A DNA stretch of 64,000 bases, taken from the NCBI RefSeq assembly GCF_009764355.1, contig NZ_LNUA01000059.1, positions 28,818 through 92,817 of the forward strand. The letters run 5' to 3'. Numbering within the stretch: position 1 is the first letter of the stretch; every line of letters starts with the position of its first letter. Of this stretch, positions 1-9,019 are shown in pieces. This DNA comes from Companilactobacillus bobalius. GTDB lineage: Bacteria; Bacillota; Bacilli; Lactobacillales; Lactobacillaceae. A program made the position numbers and the translations under genes. The notes beneath the pieces are model-generated. The model was not told where the DNA came from. It saw nothing but the letters and a program-made list of their open reading frames with translations, and did not search any database.

Positions 1-1109
1 ACGTCAGGAACGACATTTTTTCTAACCGTTAAGTTAGCTTTATTAGTAGTAACGGTTGTCGTACTATCACCACTTGTCACGGTTACAACTGCATAGTACT
101 TAGTTCCATTGTCAGTAGCGTAGACAGTATTAGCCGTCGTATAAGTCAGCACGTCACTATTACTATTAGTCACAACTGTATCTTTTCCCGCAGCATCAAC
201 TTTGTGCCAAACAACATTAGTGGGCTTCTCATCGAAAGTTCCCTGAATTGTAAAGTTGGCTTTCTTACCCTCATCAACAGTTTGGTCATCCAGACCACCA
301 CCAATTTTAATATCAACATACCCACCAACACTAGTACCGTTACTGTTGGTCATTGTTCCCGTCACCCGTACTGTTCCTGACTTACCAGTAGTATTAGCTG
401 TTACTAAGCCTGTTCTGCTATCAACAGTAGCTAAACTAGTATCACTAACTTTCCAAGTAATATTTCCTGTCGAATCAATTGGAGTTGGCGTTCCCGTTAC
501 GTAAGTTGTCATAGCGCTAGATTGATTATTGTACAAATATTTATCATTAGCTGTTACATCCAAAGCTGTAGCGTTAATAGGACTTGGAAAAGTTGTTATG
601 AAAGCTACTTTTGAATAAACGATAGTATCCAACAATCCTGGAACTAGGCCATACCAGCGCGTCATCTGTTGATAATAGACCGTTCCCACTTTAGTTGGTG
701 TTACCGTTAACTCTTTGGTTGTTTGTGACATTTGAGTCCAAGTCTGACCATCAGTAGATTGGTACCAAGTATAATGTGGACTTGATAGCAGGCCTAATAA
801 GGCATCCACAACTGAACGACCAGAATCGGTATATAAAGTTTTAGAATTATTGACGTACGTGTATTGATTTTCTGGCTGTAAATTATATCCCGAAGACAGC
901 CAAATAAATAACAGAATTATCGGGTCAGCTGTTGGCGTACGATACGGAGTTACCGCTGCCTTTGCAGTAGTTACCGTAGGTATCACCTTCGATATTATTT
1001 TATTTTCAGGAGCGCTTTTATCAAAATTCGATTGATCAAAACTCATCGCGGTAAAAATCAGCATTATACTAAAAAGAACACTAATTAGGATTTGACGTTT
1101 TCGTTTCAT
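1..1109 (-). CDS. Secreted surface protein with bacterial Ig-like domains (partial, C-terminus outside window)
   Basis: The reading frame is open from an ATG at 1109 to the left edge, about 369 codons. AGAGG lies 8 nt upstream of the ATG. The product begins with a basic MKRKR stretch and a hydrophobic segment, as in a Sec signal peptide. A roughly 200-residue region follows, ending near a segment with the look of a Big_2-type Ig-like fold (residues TWKVSDTSLATVD, then TGKSGTVRVTGT), and then a second Ig-like stretch. It is rich in Thr, Ser, Asn and Val, typical of lactobacillar wall or adhesion proteins. The anchoring signal must lie outside the window, so attachment and ligand are unknown. 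The class is fairly certain; the function is not. Confidence 0.8.
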   Translation of the reverse strand, partial: MKRKRQILISVLFSIMLIFTAMSFDQSNFDKSAPENKIISKVIPTVTTAKAAVTPYRTPTADPIILLFIWLSSGYNLQPENQYTYVNNSKTLYTDSGRSVVDALLGLLSSPHYTWYQSTDGQTWTQMSQTTKELTVTPTKVGTVYYQQMTRWYGLVPGLLDTIVYSKVAFITTFPSPINATALDVTANDKYLYNNQSSAMTTYVTGTPTPIDSTGNITWKVSDTSLATVDSRTGLVTANTTGKSGTVRVTGTMTNSNGTSVGGYVDIKIGGGLDDQTVDEGKKANFTIQGTFDEKPTNVVWHKVDAAGKDTVVTNSNSDVLTYTTANTVYATDNGTKYYAVVTVTSGDSTTTVTTNKANLTVRKNVVPD

Positions 1110-1186
1110 CTCCCTTACCTCTTAACCTTTTCTCAAGTTTACGGGTTTCCAGTAAAAAAGGCACTTTTATACTCTATCCCAAAATA

Positions 1187-1226
1187 AATAGCCAGTAACT
1201 TTTTTCGAGTTACTGGCTATTTTTTA
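1187..1226. terminator. Intrinsic terminator between herA-like gene and surface gene
   Basis: A 13-bp perfect stem (AATAGCCAGTAAC with its complement) is flanked by T-rich sequence on one side and A-rich on the other. It lies just past the 3' end of the minus-strand SIR2-HerA unit and upstream of the surface-protein start. Confidence 0.7.
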
Positions 1227-1287
1227 ATTTACACGATCGTAATTTACAAATAACATATTCAAAATATAGAATTCTATGAATAAATAC

Positions 1288-3120
1288 CTAATTATTTTTA
1301 TTTAAAGACCATAATCTAGTCAAATTTGCACTATTACTATTTGGGGATAATTTATCCATAAGTTTATCTACTTTTACCACAACTGGTAATTCAAAATTTA
1401 TGCCTGTAAAAACTGCTGAACCTGCAGACAATGTAGGTATGGACTGTCTAGAAATCATATCTAAAGAATTTAGAGAATTATCCAACATTTCTAAATCATT
1501 TTGATTCACAAGTCTATGAATAATATAATTGTGCATTTGTGACACAATCGTTTGAGATATATCTGCCGGACGTTGACTAGATATAGTTAAATAAAATCCA
1601 AATTTACGTCCTTCTTTTACTATTTCTTCAAAAACATCCAACCTATAATCACGCCATTCCTTTCTTTCTCTATTGGAAGACGTTGATAAAATATTATGTG
1701 CCTCATCAATAATTAAATGTGTTGTACTTTTTAATTCCGTATTTCCATCATTATTTTCTTTTTGATTTTTATAGGATTGTCTTGCAACAATCAAAGGTAC
1801 AATTAATTTAATTTCTTTATTAACATTTCTAAGAGATATTATTTTAATATTATTTTCATTGACATATTCATCGCTTACCTTCACAACTTTGCAAAACATA
1901 TTTTCTTTTGATTCTACCCTACTAAGAAAATAGCTTATATACTCATACTGGCTATTTCCATATTTTAATTTAAATATCATTTCAAGATACAATAGAATCA
2001 TTAATAAATTTAGAGGTTCTACTTCACGCTTTAGATTCTGTGCAAATTTTGATTCAAATTTTGCTATGAGATCATCCCTATTTAATTTATTCACATAACT
2101 TCCATTACGCATGTAATATTGGGAATATTTATTATTCCAATTACTATCCAATAATTCCTCTAATTCTGATCCCTTCTCGAATTCAATATGTAATATTGCC
2201 AAAATTTTATTTAATAATGGTTGTGTTCTTGCATCCATATGAGTACTAAAATATGTATTTTTTAATCCTTCAGTTAAATAATGTATAAGCTTTTTATTAT
2301 TGAAATGTTTTCCTGGCTTAAAGAAATTCAAGGTTGCCCTTAAAAAAGGTTCTTGTGTTTGAGACGTTGCTGAAAACAAAACCGATAAAAATTCAGCATC
2401 CCAAAATTCTGTATTGGATAATATTAGTTTATCCTGACCATTTATCTTTTTAGTGTTCAAATTTAGTACAGATTTATTCTGCGAAAAAATCTCATTTGAA
2501 GTATATTCCCCATTAAAATCTATGAAAATAAACTTTGACTTTTTTAAAGATATCTCATTATTTTCATCCTTTTTAAATAATTCCGTATATATTTTAGTCA
2601 AAGTATTTGATTTACCACTACCAGTATTACCGAATATCGCAAAATGTGTATTAAATAGATGACTCCAGTCCAATGAAAACGGAACTTTATCAGGTACAGT
2701 GTAACCTATATTCAATTGGTAATCTGAATTAACATTATTCCCAATAATCATCTTTATCTCATCGTCTGAAAGCAAAACAATTTCAGAAAATATTTGTGGA
2801 AATCCGTATATTCCTTGTATAAATTTCTTGTTTCTGAAATTACCTATTATATTAATATTCACTTCTCTGATATATCTATTCAAACTAAATTCTTGGTCAT
2901 TTGGATCTTTGCTTTTATCATCGGCAAATTCTCTAGTAACTTTTCCTACTAATTTATAAGGTCCATTTACAATACCCACATATTGACCTATTCCAACACC
3001 TCTATAAACTTGATTATTTTTGAAATATGTCATCATATTTGTATTCTGGTACATTCGTGCTCTAACATAGTTTCCTTTAATTTCAATAACACTACCAACC
3101 GTTATATCATCATTAATCAT
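1288..3120 (-). CDS. HerA-like ATPase of a SIR2-HerA defence pair
   Basis: 610-residue P-loop ATPase of the HerA/FtsK class (DUF87-like). Walker A reads GNTGSGKSN at about residues 164-172. Walker B reads HLIIDEAHN at about 470, followed by a conserved SSQRP segment, all as in HerA proteins. The N-terminal ~150 residues are a small beta-rich domain, as in the HAS-barrel of HerA. The ATG at 3120 has GTGGGGAA just upstream and overlaps the SIR2 gene's end by a few bases, implying translational coupling; a GTG at 3132 lacks a ribosome site. In the known family, HerA hexamers assemble with SIR2 effectors and control NAD+ depletion on phage infection. Role here is inferred from motifs and pairing. 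Confidence 0.9.
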   Translation of the reverse strand: MINDDITVGSVIEIKGNYVRARMYQNTNMMTYFKNNQVYRGVGIGQYVGIVNGPYKLVGKVTREFADDKSKDPNDQEFSLNRYIREVNINIIGNFRNKKFIQGIYGFPQIFSEIVLLSDDEIKMIIGNNVNSDYQLNIGYTVPDKVPFSLDWSHLFNTHFAIFGNTGSGKSNTLTKIYTELFKKDENNEISLKKSKFIFIDFNGEYTSNEIFSQNKSVLNLNTKKINGQDKLILSNTEFWDAEFLSVLFSATSQTQEPFLRATLNFFKPGKHFNNKKLIHYLTEGLKNTYFSTHMDARTQPLLNKILAILHIEFEKGSELEELLDSNWNNKYSQYYMRNGSYVNKLNRDDLIAKFESKFAQNLKREVEPLNLLMILLYLEMIFKLKYGNSQYEYISYFLSRVESKENMFCKVVKVSDEYVNENNIKIISLRNVNKEIKLIVPLIVARQSYKNQKENNDGNTELKSTTHLIIDEAHNILSTSSNRERKEWRDYRLDVFEEIVKEGRKFGFYLTISSQRPADISQTIVSQMHNYIIHRLVNQNDLEMLDNSLNSLDMISRQSIPTLSAGSAVFTGINFELPVVVKVDKLMDKLSPNSNSANLTRLWSLNKNN

Positions 3121-4249
3121 CGTATTCCCCACTTAAAAGACTATTGAATACATCAAAATCACCATTTTTAAAATTCTTTTTTTCATCAAATTCCGTAATA
3201 AACTCAACATTTTTAAAATTTGACATCTTTTCCTTTATAAATTCTATATCCTCTTCCGAATATGGAATTACAAAGATTTTTAATTCTGGATTATATTGTG
3301 CACGATGAATAATATCCAATATATGTTCATCCTTAAAAGAAAAACCAAAGACTATAAGAACAGTTTCTTTTTTTTCCAATTCGTTGGAAAATGCCCTGAG
3401 CATTTGATAATAATAGTTTTCAAAAACCGTTTCTGCAAATTTTCTTTTTGTTGGATTAACTATTAACAATTCTTTGTATGAATCACCAAATTTCTCTAAT
3501 TTATTTTTTTCATCTCCTGATAAGGAAATATTATTCAGATATTGGACAGGATCTTTACTAGTGTTCAATTCTCTTTCTAATCTTTCAACATTCATAGACT
3601 GAAATCTTAGTTCACTCACATAATTACCAATATTCATTATTTCATTCTTTTTTTCATTAGAAAAATCTGAAACAATAGATTTTTTAATTTTTTTCCACGT
3701 TAACGATCCATGTATTTTATAAAGATTTATAGAAGGTATCTCACGTCTAAAATAATCTGATGCACCACTATGTATATAATTGAAATAATAATTTTTATAG
3801 TTCACTACCCTTGTGAAGAATCCAGAGGATCCATCATTAAACTTTATTAGTGGATTTATTAGTGCCAATTCATCAAATGCATTCTCAAAAAAAGTATCAT
3901 AATTGGTGGTAAATATATTTACCCTTTTGGGTTGCTCAAATCCACCCATATTTGCGATATTCACTACATTTTCAATAAAATTTTTATAATTCTCAATAGT
4001 ATTTTTTAAATTATTGTCTTCATTTTCAATATCTTTTATAACCAACCCTTCTTTTACAGATTTATCAAAAAATAGAGCCATGAGTATCAATTTTTCATAT
4101 TTATCTTCACATTCAGTATATACATCTTCTAAACTTTTTCCCGAGTTTTCCATTTCCAAAGTATTCAACCATGTAGAACTTGCTCCAGCCCCAATTAAAA
4201 AATTTATTTTTTTCCCAACAATCTCTTCTAAAAACTTTTTGTTTTCCAT
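3113..4249 (-). CDS. SIR2-family NADase effector of a SIR2-HerA defence pair
   Basis: 378 residues. Sirtuin-fold motifs are visible: FLIGAGAS at 17-24 (NAD-binding glycine loop), FTTNYDTFFE near 113-122 (the Asn/Asp pair of defence SIR2 domains), IHGS at 179-182 with the likely catalytic His180, and GFSFKDEHI in the C-terminal third. No zinc-finger cysteines are seen, as usual for NAD-degrading SIR2 defence effectors rather than deacetylases. The ATG at 4249 follows AAAGGAATTTTT. It is the first gene of a two-gene unit with the HerA-like ATPase. Known relatives deplete NAD+ during infection (abortive infection); that activity is inferred here. The unit is markedly more A+T-rich than its neighbours, suggesting transfer. 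Confidence 0.9.
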   Translation of the reverse strand: MENKKFLEEIVGKKINFLIGAGASSTWLNTLEMENSGKSLEDVYTECEDKYEKLILMALFFDKSVKEGLVIKDIENEDNNLKNTIENYKNFIENVVNIANMGGFEQPKRVNIFTTNYDTFFENAFDELALINPLIKFNDGSSGFFTRVVNYKNYYFNYIHSGASDYFRREIPSINLYKIHGSLTWKKIKKSIVSDFSNEKKNEIMNIGNYVSELRFQSMNVERLERELNTSKDPVQYLNNISLSGDEKNKLEKFGDSYKELLIVNPTKRKFAETVFENYYYQMLRAFSNELEKKETVLIVFGFSFKDEHILDIIHRAQYNPELKIFVIPYSEEDIEFIKEKMSNFKNVEFITEFDEKKNFKNGDFDVFNSLLSGEYDD

Positions 4250-4318
4250 AAAAATTCCTTTTAATAATATTTAACTTAATCAATCCTATCATTTTAAATC
4301 TATCACACGAATTTAAAT

Positions 4319-4363
4319 AAAAAAACTCTTCAGATTTAAATTTCAAATCTAAAAAGTTTTTTT
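4319..4363 (-). terminator. Terminator after the ABC exporter genes
   Basis: An imperfect hairpin with A-run and T-run arms lies directly downstream of the 593-residue ABC protein gene and ahead of the SIR2 gene, separating the two minus-strand units. Confidence 0.6.
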
Positions 4364-4370
4364 ACGTAAT

Positions 4371-6152
4371 TTAATCTGTAACCATTTGATTATGATAAAG
4401 TCCGGCATAGAAACCATCCCCTGCCAACAATTTATCATGATTACCTTGTTCAATAATCGCACCATCTTTTAGAACAACAATCTTATCGGCGTTCAAAATT
4501 GTCTTCAAACGGTGGGCAATAACGAAACTAGTCCGGCCTTGAATAACACGATCCATTGCCGCTTGAATGTTGGCTTCCGTAACAGTATCAACATTTGAAG
4601 TGGCTTCATCCAAAATCAATAATTGTGGGTTAGTCAAAATTGTTCTAGCAATCGACATCAATTGTTTCTGACCAGCTGAGAAAATACTCTGCTCATCAGA
4701 TACTTCTGTTTCATAACCCTTAGGCAAACTAGCAATAAACTCATGAATATTAGCTTGTTTAGCAGCATCAATAACACGTTCCATACTTGCATCAGGATCA
4801 CCGAATCGAATATTGTCCGCAATCGTTCCTGAGAATAATTGTGGATCTTGTAAGACGATACCAACATTCTTTCGCAGTTCTTTCAAAGAAAACTCACGAA
4901 TATCAGTCCCATCAATCGTAATTGCTCCACTGTCCACATCATAGAAACGATTCAAAAGGTTCATAACAGTTGTCTTACCGGAACCTGTTGGTCCAACTAA
5001 AGCCACCATTTCACCCTTATGTACTGAAATTGAAACACCATGTAAAATTTCTTTACCTGGTAAATAACTAAAGTGAACATCATCAATCTGCAATTCATTT
5101 TTAATTCCAACCAATGATTTACCGTCAGCGGGTTGAACTTCATCTGGTTGACTTCTAACTTCATCAACACGACGAGCACCTGTAATAGCCAATTGAATCA
5201 TCCCGTACAAACTAGTCAACGACATGATTGGTTGGTAATACTGTTGCGCATAGTTAACGAAGACGACGACTAAGGCCAAAGCTGCTCCAGTTGATAAAGT
5301 TCCATTCAAAGCAAACCATGAACCGAAGAAAATAACGATGGCCGTGTTCAACAAGGACATCCCTTGCATCAATGGATTCAAAACACCTGACCAAATTTGA
5401 CCAGACATAGCTGATTGACGAACTTTTTGATTATGTTTTCTAAATCCGGCAATTGAATCTTTTTGTAAACCATTAGTGATAATAACCTTTTGAGCGGTAA
5501 CTTGTTCATTAATATAACCGTTCATCTTACCAATATCATCTTGTTGATGGTTAACCGCCACGCCAGCTTTTTTCATAACAACTGCCGCAATAATTAAAGC
5601 TACCGGAGTAGAACCCATCGTTACCCAGGCCATTGTCACATTCTGATCAAACATGACAATCAGGATACCGATAAATTGGGCGACGGATAAGAAAATCTCG
5701 ATCAAAGCCTGATTCATCGCATTAAAAATGTTATCCAAATCAGAAGTGTAACGTGCCAAGATATCCCCATCACTGTGAGAATCGAAATATTGTACCTGCA
5801 TTCGTTGCATCTTACGGAATAACCCAACACGCATCGTACCAGTTGAATAAGCCGTAATTCTAGCTAAAATCATACTGGCAATAAATAAAGTACTGGCATC
5901 ACCTAGATATAATCCTAAGTAAACCCACAAAGTTTTATGGAAAGAACCTAGATTGGCATCACCACGAGCAGCAGTATTCGTCCACTGTTGCAAGTAAGTT
6001 GTTAACTCAGAAACTGCACGTCCCAGATAAGTTGGAGCAATAACAATACATGCGGTTGAAATACCGATCAGTATTGCCGTCATGAGAAAGCCAAACCAGT
6101 ATTTCTTCAAATAGTGCCAATAGTATTTCCCTGCGTTTTTTAAATCCCTCAT
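4371..6152 (-). CDS. ABC multidrug exporter half-transporter, LmrD-like (active ATP site)
   Basis: 593 residues: an N-terminal exporter-type membrane domain with about six helices, then a nucleotide-binding domain. Visible motifs are Walker A GPTGSGKTT, signature FSAGQKQ, Walker B LLILDEATSNVD with a catalytic Glu, and H-loop VIAHR. The Walker B Glu and the H-loop His are intact, but the signature is SAGQ rather than SGGQ. Its start overlaps the stop of the upstream ABC gene by four bases (ATGA), so the two are coupled. Together they match the heterodimeric LmrC/LmrD or BmrC/BmrD plan, in which one ATP site is degenerate. Family members export drugs, dyes or bile-type compounds at the membrane; the substrate cannot be read from sequence. 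Confidence 0.93.
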   Translation of the reverse strand: MRDLKNAGKYYWHYLKKYWFGFLMTAILIGISTACIVIAPTYLGRAVSELTTYLQQWTNTAARGDANLGSFHKTLWVYLGLYLGDASTLFIASMILARITAYSTGTMRVGLFRKMQRMQVQYFDSHSDGDILARYTSDLDNIFNAMNQALIEIFLSVAQFIGILIVMFDQNVTMAWVTMGSTPVALIIAAVVMKKAGVAVNHQQDDIGKMNGYINEQVTAQKVIITNGLQKDSIAGFRKHNQKVRQSAMSGQIWSGVLNPLMQGMSLLNTAIVIFFGSWFALNGTLSTGAALALVVVFVNYAQQYYQPIMSLTSLYGMIQLAITGARRVDEVRSQPDEVQPADGKSLVGIKNELQIDDVHFSYLPGKEILHGVSISVHKGEMVALVGPTGSGKTTVMNLLNRFYDVDSGAITIDGTDIREFSLKELRKNVGIVLQDPQLFSGTIADNIRFGDPDASMERVIDAAKQANIHEFIASLPKGYETEVSDEQSIFSAGQKQLMSIARTILTNPQLLILDEATSNVDTVTEANIQAAMDRVIQGRTSFVIAHRLKTILNADKIVVLKDGAIIEQGNHDKLLAGDGFYAGLYHNQMVTD

Positions 6153-7870
6153 GACTTTGCCCCCTCTCTAGCCTTTTGTGTACGATAAATTTCTTGATAT
6201 ACCGAATTATGAGCTACTAATTCTTTGTGATTACCATTTCCGACAATGTGACCACTATCCATAACTAAAATTCGATCTGCTCGTAAAATTGAAGAGATCT
6301 TTTCGGCAATCACTACTGTAGTAGTCTTAGTTAAATCTCTATCCAAAGCTTCCTGAACCAGTTTTTCAGATTTTGCATCCAAAGCTGATGTCGCATCATC
6401 CAAAATTAAAATCTTTGGTTGTGCAATAACACCACGAGTAATTGACAATCTTTGTTTTTGACCACCGGAGAAGTTAGAAGAACGTTCTTCAACTGGTGCA
6501 TCATAAGTTAAAGGCAAACGCTCAATAAATTCAGAAGCTTGTGCAACGTTAGCTGCCCACTGCATTTGATTTGGTGTGGCATCTTCTTTAACTTGGCGCA
6601 AATTGGCTGAAATAGTTCCCGAGAACAATGTCGAACGCTGTAAAACGTAAGCAACTGTTTCTCGTAAAGACTTTTCAGAAAGCTGACGAACATCAACTCC
6701 ACCAACTTTGATCGTACCAGAGTCGGGATCATACAAACGGGCAATTAATTGAGCTAATGTCGTCTTACCAGATCCAGTCGCACCAACGATACCAATCATT
6801 TCACCGGCTTTAACTTTAAAACTAATATCCTTCAATGTTGGTGCATCATCACCAGGATAAGTAAAGGTTACATGATTAAATTCAATATCCCCTTCGACCG
6901 GATCAGAATTACCCTCAACGTATGACATACTAGGGTCAGTTCCCATAACTTCACCGATACGTCCTAATGAAATATTAGCTCTAGAAGCCGCAATCATTAA
7001 GAAGCCACCATTGATAACTGCAAATAGAATTTGCATTAAATAAGAAATAAAACTAGTAATCGCAGCTAAGTAAGTAGGATGAACTGTTAAATTTTGTCCA
7101 ACTAGATAAACAGCTAAAACCACGGCAATATTGGCCGTTAAGAAGAAAGCTGGCATCAAAATGGCAAAAGTATAACCAATTTTGGCTGTAACTTTCGTCA
7201 AACTATCTGAAGCAGTCGAAAACTTCTTAATTTCATGCGGCTCTTGCACAAATGACTTAACAACACGAATACCCATCAAATTCTCACGAGCAACCGTATT
7301 AACATCTTCAATATCTTGTTGTGTTTCCGCAAAATAACTACTCATCTTTTTGTATGTGTACAAACTAACCGCTATGACAATAATCATCATACCAATCAAG
7401 ACCCACCACTGTTGTGGCATTGTTATCATGGCTAAAATAAAGGCTCCAATAAATAGCAATGGAATCCGACTCACTTGTTGAAAAGTGGCCATAACAATTT
7501 GTTGAACCTGGTTAATATCATTTGTCATTCTAACAACTAAGTTCGACGCCGAGAACTTTTCTACATCTGCATAGGCAAATGACTGCACCTTATCATACAG
7601 ATCCGAACGCAAATCAGTCGCTACACCTAAGGCGACGTGAGCCGAATAAATCGTATTGATGACCCCGGCAATAATTCCGACTATCGCCAAAATAATCAAA
7701 ACTATTCCTTGTTGAAAAATAGTATTTTTGTCACCTTTCAAAATTGCATTCATAATTACTTGCAACAATCGTGGTTGCCAAAGCGTCGCAAATACTAAAG
7801 CTATAACTGAGATAAGCGCAATATAAACATCTTTTCGATAGCGCTTGATATATGGCATTAATACTTTCAT
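6149..7870 (-). CDS. ABC multidrug exporter half-transporter, LmrC-like (degenerate ATP site)
   Basis: 573 residues: six-helix exporter membrane domain and nucleotide-binding domain. Walker A is GATGSGKTT and the signature is FSGGQKQ. Walker B ends ILILDDATSALD, with Asp in place of the catalytic Glu, and the H-loop reads VVIAEK, with Glu replacing the switch His. Those two substitutions are the hallmark of the degenerate subunit in heterodimeric exporters such as LmrC. GGGGGG precedes the ATG at 7870. It is the first gene of the exporter operon and follows a leader with a short ORF overlapping a terminator, so expression is probably set by attenuation. Confidence 0.93.
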   Translation of the reverse strand: MKVLMPYIKRYRKDVYIALISVIALVFATLWQPRLLQVIMNAILKGDKNTIFQQGIVLIILAIVGIIAGVINTIYSAHVALGVATDLRSDLYDKVQSFAYADVEKFSASNLVVRMTNDINQVQQIVMATFQQVSRIPLLFIGAFILAMITMPQQWWVLIGMMIIVIAVSLYTYKKMSSYFAETQQDIEDVNTVARENLMGIRVVKSFVQEPHEIKKFSTASDSLTKVTAKIGYTFAILMPAFFLTANIAVVLAVYLVGQNLTVHPTYLAAITSFISYLMQILFAVINGGFLMIAASRANISLGRIGEVMGTDPSMSYVEGNSDPVEGDIEFNHVTFTYPGDDAPTLKDISFKVKAGEMIGIVGATGSGKTTLAQLIARLYDPDSGTIKVGGVDVRQLSEKSLRETVAYVLQRSTLFSGTISANLRQVKEDATPNQMQWAANVAQASEFIERLPLTYDAPVEERSSNFSGGQKQRLSITRGVIAQPKILILDDATSALDAKSEKLVQEALDRDLTKTTTVVIAEKISSILRADRILVMDSGHIVGNGNHKELVAHNSVYQEIYRTQKAREGAKS

Positions 7871-7903
7871 TAATTTCCCCCCTTTTGTTTAGTTCCAATC
7901 CAG

Positions 7904-7950
7904 TAAAAAAAAACAAGACACTTAGTAGCACTGGCTACCTAGCATCTTGT
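7904..7950 (-). terminator. Leader terminator (attenuator) of the ABC exporter operon
   Basis: On the minus strand two 17-nt arms pair almost completely (one A-A mismatch and a few G-U pairs) around a CAGT loop at 7913-7950, followed by nine T. It lies 43 bases before the exporter start, inside its 5' leader, so it should stop transcription unless the hairpin is prevented from forming. Confidence 0.85.
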
Positions 7951-7960
7951 CCAGCCTCAA
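7922..7960 (-). CDS. 12-codon leader peptide MRLDKMLGSQCY of the ABC exporter operon
   Basis: A TTG start at 7960 is preceded at 7 nt by a perfect GGAGGG (7973-7968). Translation gives 12 residues ending TAC TAA at 7922, with the stop in the 3' arm of the terminator hairpin. The ORF therefore covers the entire 5' arm. A ribosome stalled on it would melt the terminator and let transcription proceed. This is the logic of ribosome-mediated attenuation known for the B. subtilis bmrB-bmrCD leader. Expression of the peptide is inferred from its ribosome site and position. Confidence 0.6.
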   Translation of the reverse strand: MRLDKMLGSQCY

Positions 7961-8009
7961 AAACAGACCCTCCGATGATTCTTCAGTTGAATTAAAACGT
8001 TAGTAGCTA

Positions 8010-8038
8010 ATATTACAATGAATAAATATTAAATTCAA
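8010..8038 (-). promoter_or_regulatory. Predicted sigma-A promoter of the ABC exporter operon
   Basis: On the minus strand TTGAAT (8038-8033) and TAATAT (8015-8010) are separated by 17 nt. Transcription would start near 8003, giving a leader of about 130 nt that contains the short ORF and the terminator. Confidence 0.55.
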
Positions 8039-8062
8039 GCATCTTCCTTAATAATATAAAAA

Positions 8063-8106
8063 ATGCCTCACAATTACCAAAATTTTAATCAGTAATTGTA
8101 AGGCAT
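8063..8106 (-). terminator. Terminator of the LysR gene
   Basis: A long stem (ATGCCTnACAATTAC with its complement) is followed on the minus strand by a T-run, just beyond the LysR stop. Confidence 0.75.
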
Positions 8107-8127
8107 CATTAACAATATTTTTTCTAT

Positions 8128-8982
8128 CTAAAACATTTGAATAAATTCAGAAATCAAATTAGATTTTTCTTTATAATTTCTAGTCAACAAATGGGCGTGA
8201 ACGTGATTCACAATATCAGTTTTAATGACTCGTAACTTCTGATTCTTTATTTCACTTTCTACCATTGTTAATGGTAAATAACTGAATCCTAATCCATTAA
8301 CCACTGCCGCTTTGATAGCCGCAATACTATCTAAACTAGTTGTTCTAAATTGACGTTGATGTTGCTGCCAAACAGCAGTTTCAAATTGATTGCGATAACT
8401 ACACTCTGGTTCATTAATGATAAATTGGGCGTTTTGGTCATCAAGTATTTTTTGAAATGAAACTTTACTATCAGTTGGCACTACTAAAACCATTTCTTGT
8501 TCGCCCAAATCATGATCGATCAGTTTCTTACTAGGACGACTAGGCCACATCATAAAAGCTACATCCACTTCACCACGCAACAATGTTTCTTCATTATGTA
8601 AACAAGTCGCATTCTGCAATTCAATTTGAACCTGAGGATATTTCTGTTTAAATTGCCTCAACATCGGTGCCACCATAGAGATAGTTAATGATTCTGGTGC
8701 TGCAATTTTTAAAATTCCTGTCTGTTCTGCTTCTTGATTCCAAGTCTTGATTTCAGAAAAATTCTCTAACGTCTTCGTCACCAATGGTAGAAGTTCTATT
8801 CCAGTTTGCGTGATTATGACCTGTCGCTTTTGGTATTCGAATAATTTAGTTCCTAATTCTGCTTCTAAATTTTTGATCTGCATTGAAACATTCGACTGTG
8901 TATAACCTAATAATTCAGCTGCCTTTGAAAAATTGCGTGTCTCCGAGATCATTTTAAAAGTGGTTAACTCACGTACATCCAT
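8128..8982 (-). CDS. LysR-family transcriptional regulator
   Basis: 284 residues. The N-terminal winged helix-turn-helix shows FSKAAELLGYTQSNVSMQIK at about 18-37. The remainder matches the periplasmic-binding-like effector domain (LKIAAPESLTISMVAPML). AGGA sits 7 nt before the ATG. It is transcribed away from the acetyltransferase gene, and an 11-bp inverted repeat lies in the shared intergenic region, so it probably controls that gene and itself. The inducer is unknown. Confidence 0.9.
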   Translation of the reverse strand: MDVRELTTFKMISETRNFSKAAELLGYTQSNVSMQIKNLEAELGTKLFEYQKRQVIITQTGIELLPLVTKTLENFSEIKTWNQEAEQTGILKIAAPESLTISMVAPMLRQFKQKYPQVQIELQNATCLHNEETLLRGEVDVAFMMWPSRPSKKLIDHDLGEQEMVLVVPTDSKVSFQKILDDQNAQFIINEPECSYRNQFETAVWQQHQRQFRTTSLDSIAAIKAAVVNGLGFSYLPLTMVESEIKNQKLRVIKTDIVNHVHAHLLTRNYKEKSNLISEFIQMF

Positions 8983-9019
8983 AATTTTGTCCTAACTATC
9001 AATTATTTTGATAACATAT

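Noticed and set aside
256..504. Plus-strand open frame opposite the first surface gene
   Set aside because: It is antisense to a Thr/Val-rich coding region and has the low-complexity Pro/Leu/Val composition typical of such shadows.
4113..4346. Minus-strand 77-codon frame before the SIR2 gene
   Set aside because: It overlaps the SIR2 gene in another frame, while the SIR2 start has a good ribosome site and conserved motifs.
7731..7931. Minus-strand 66-codon frame across the exporter start
   Set aside because: It overlaps the exporter gene in another frame; the 12-codon ORF with GGAGGG at 7960 is a much better leader peptide.
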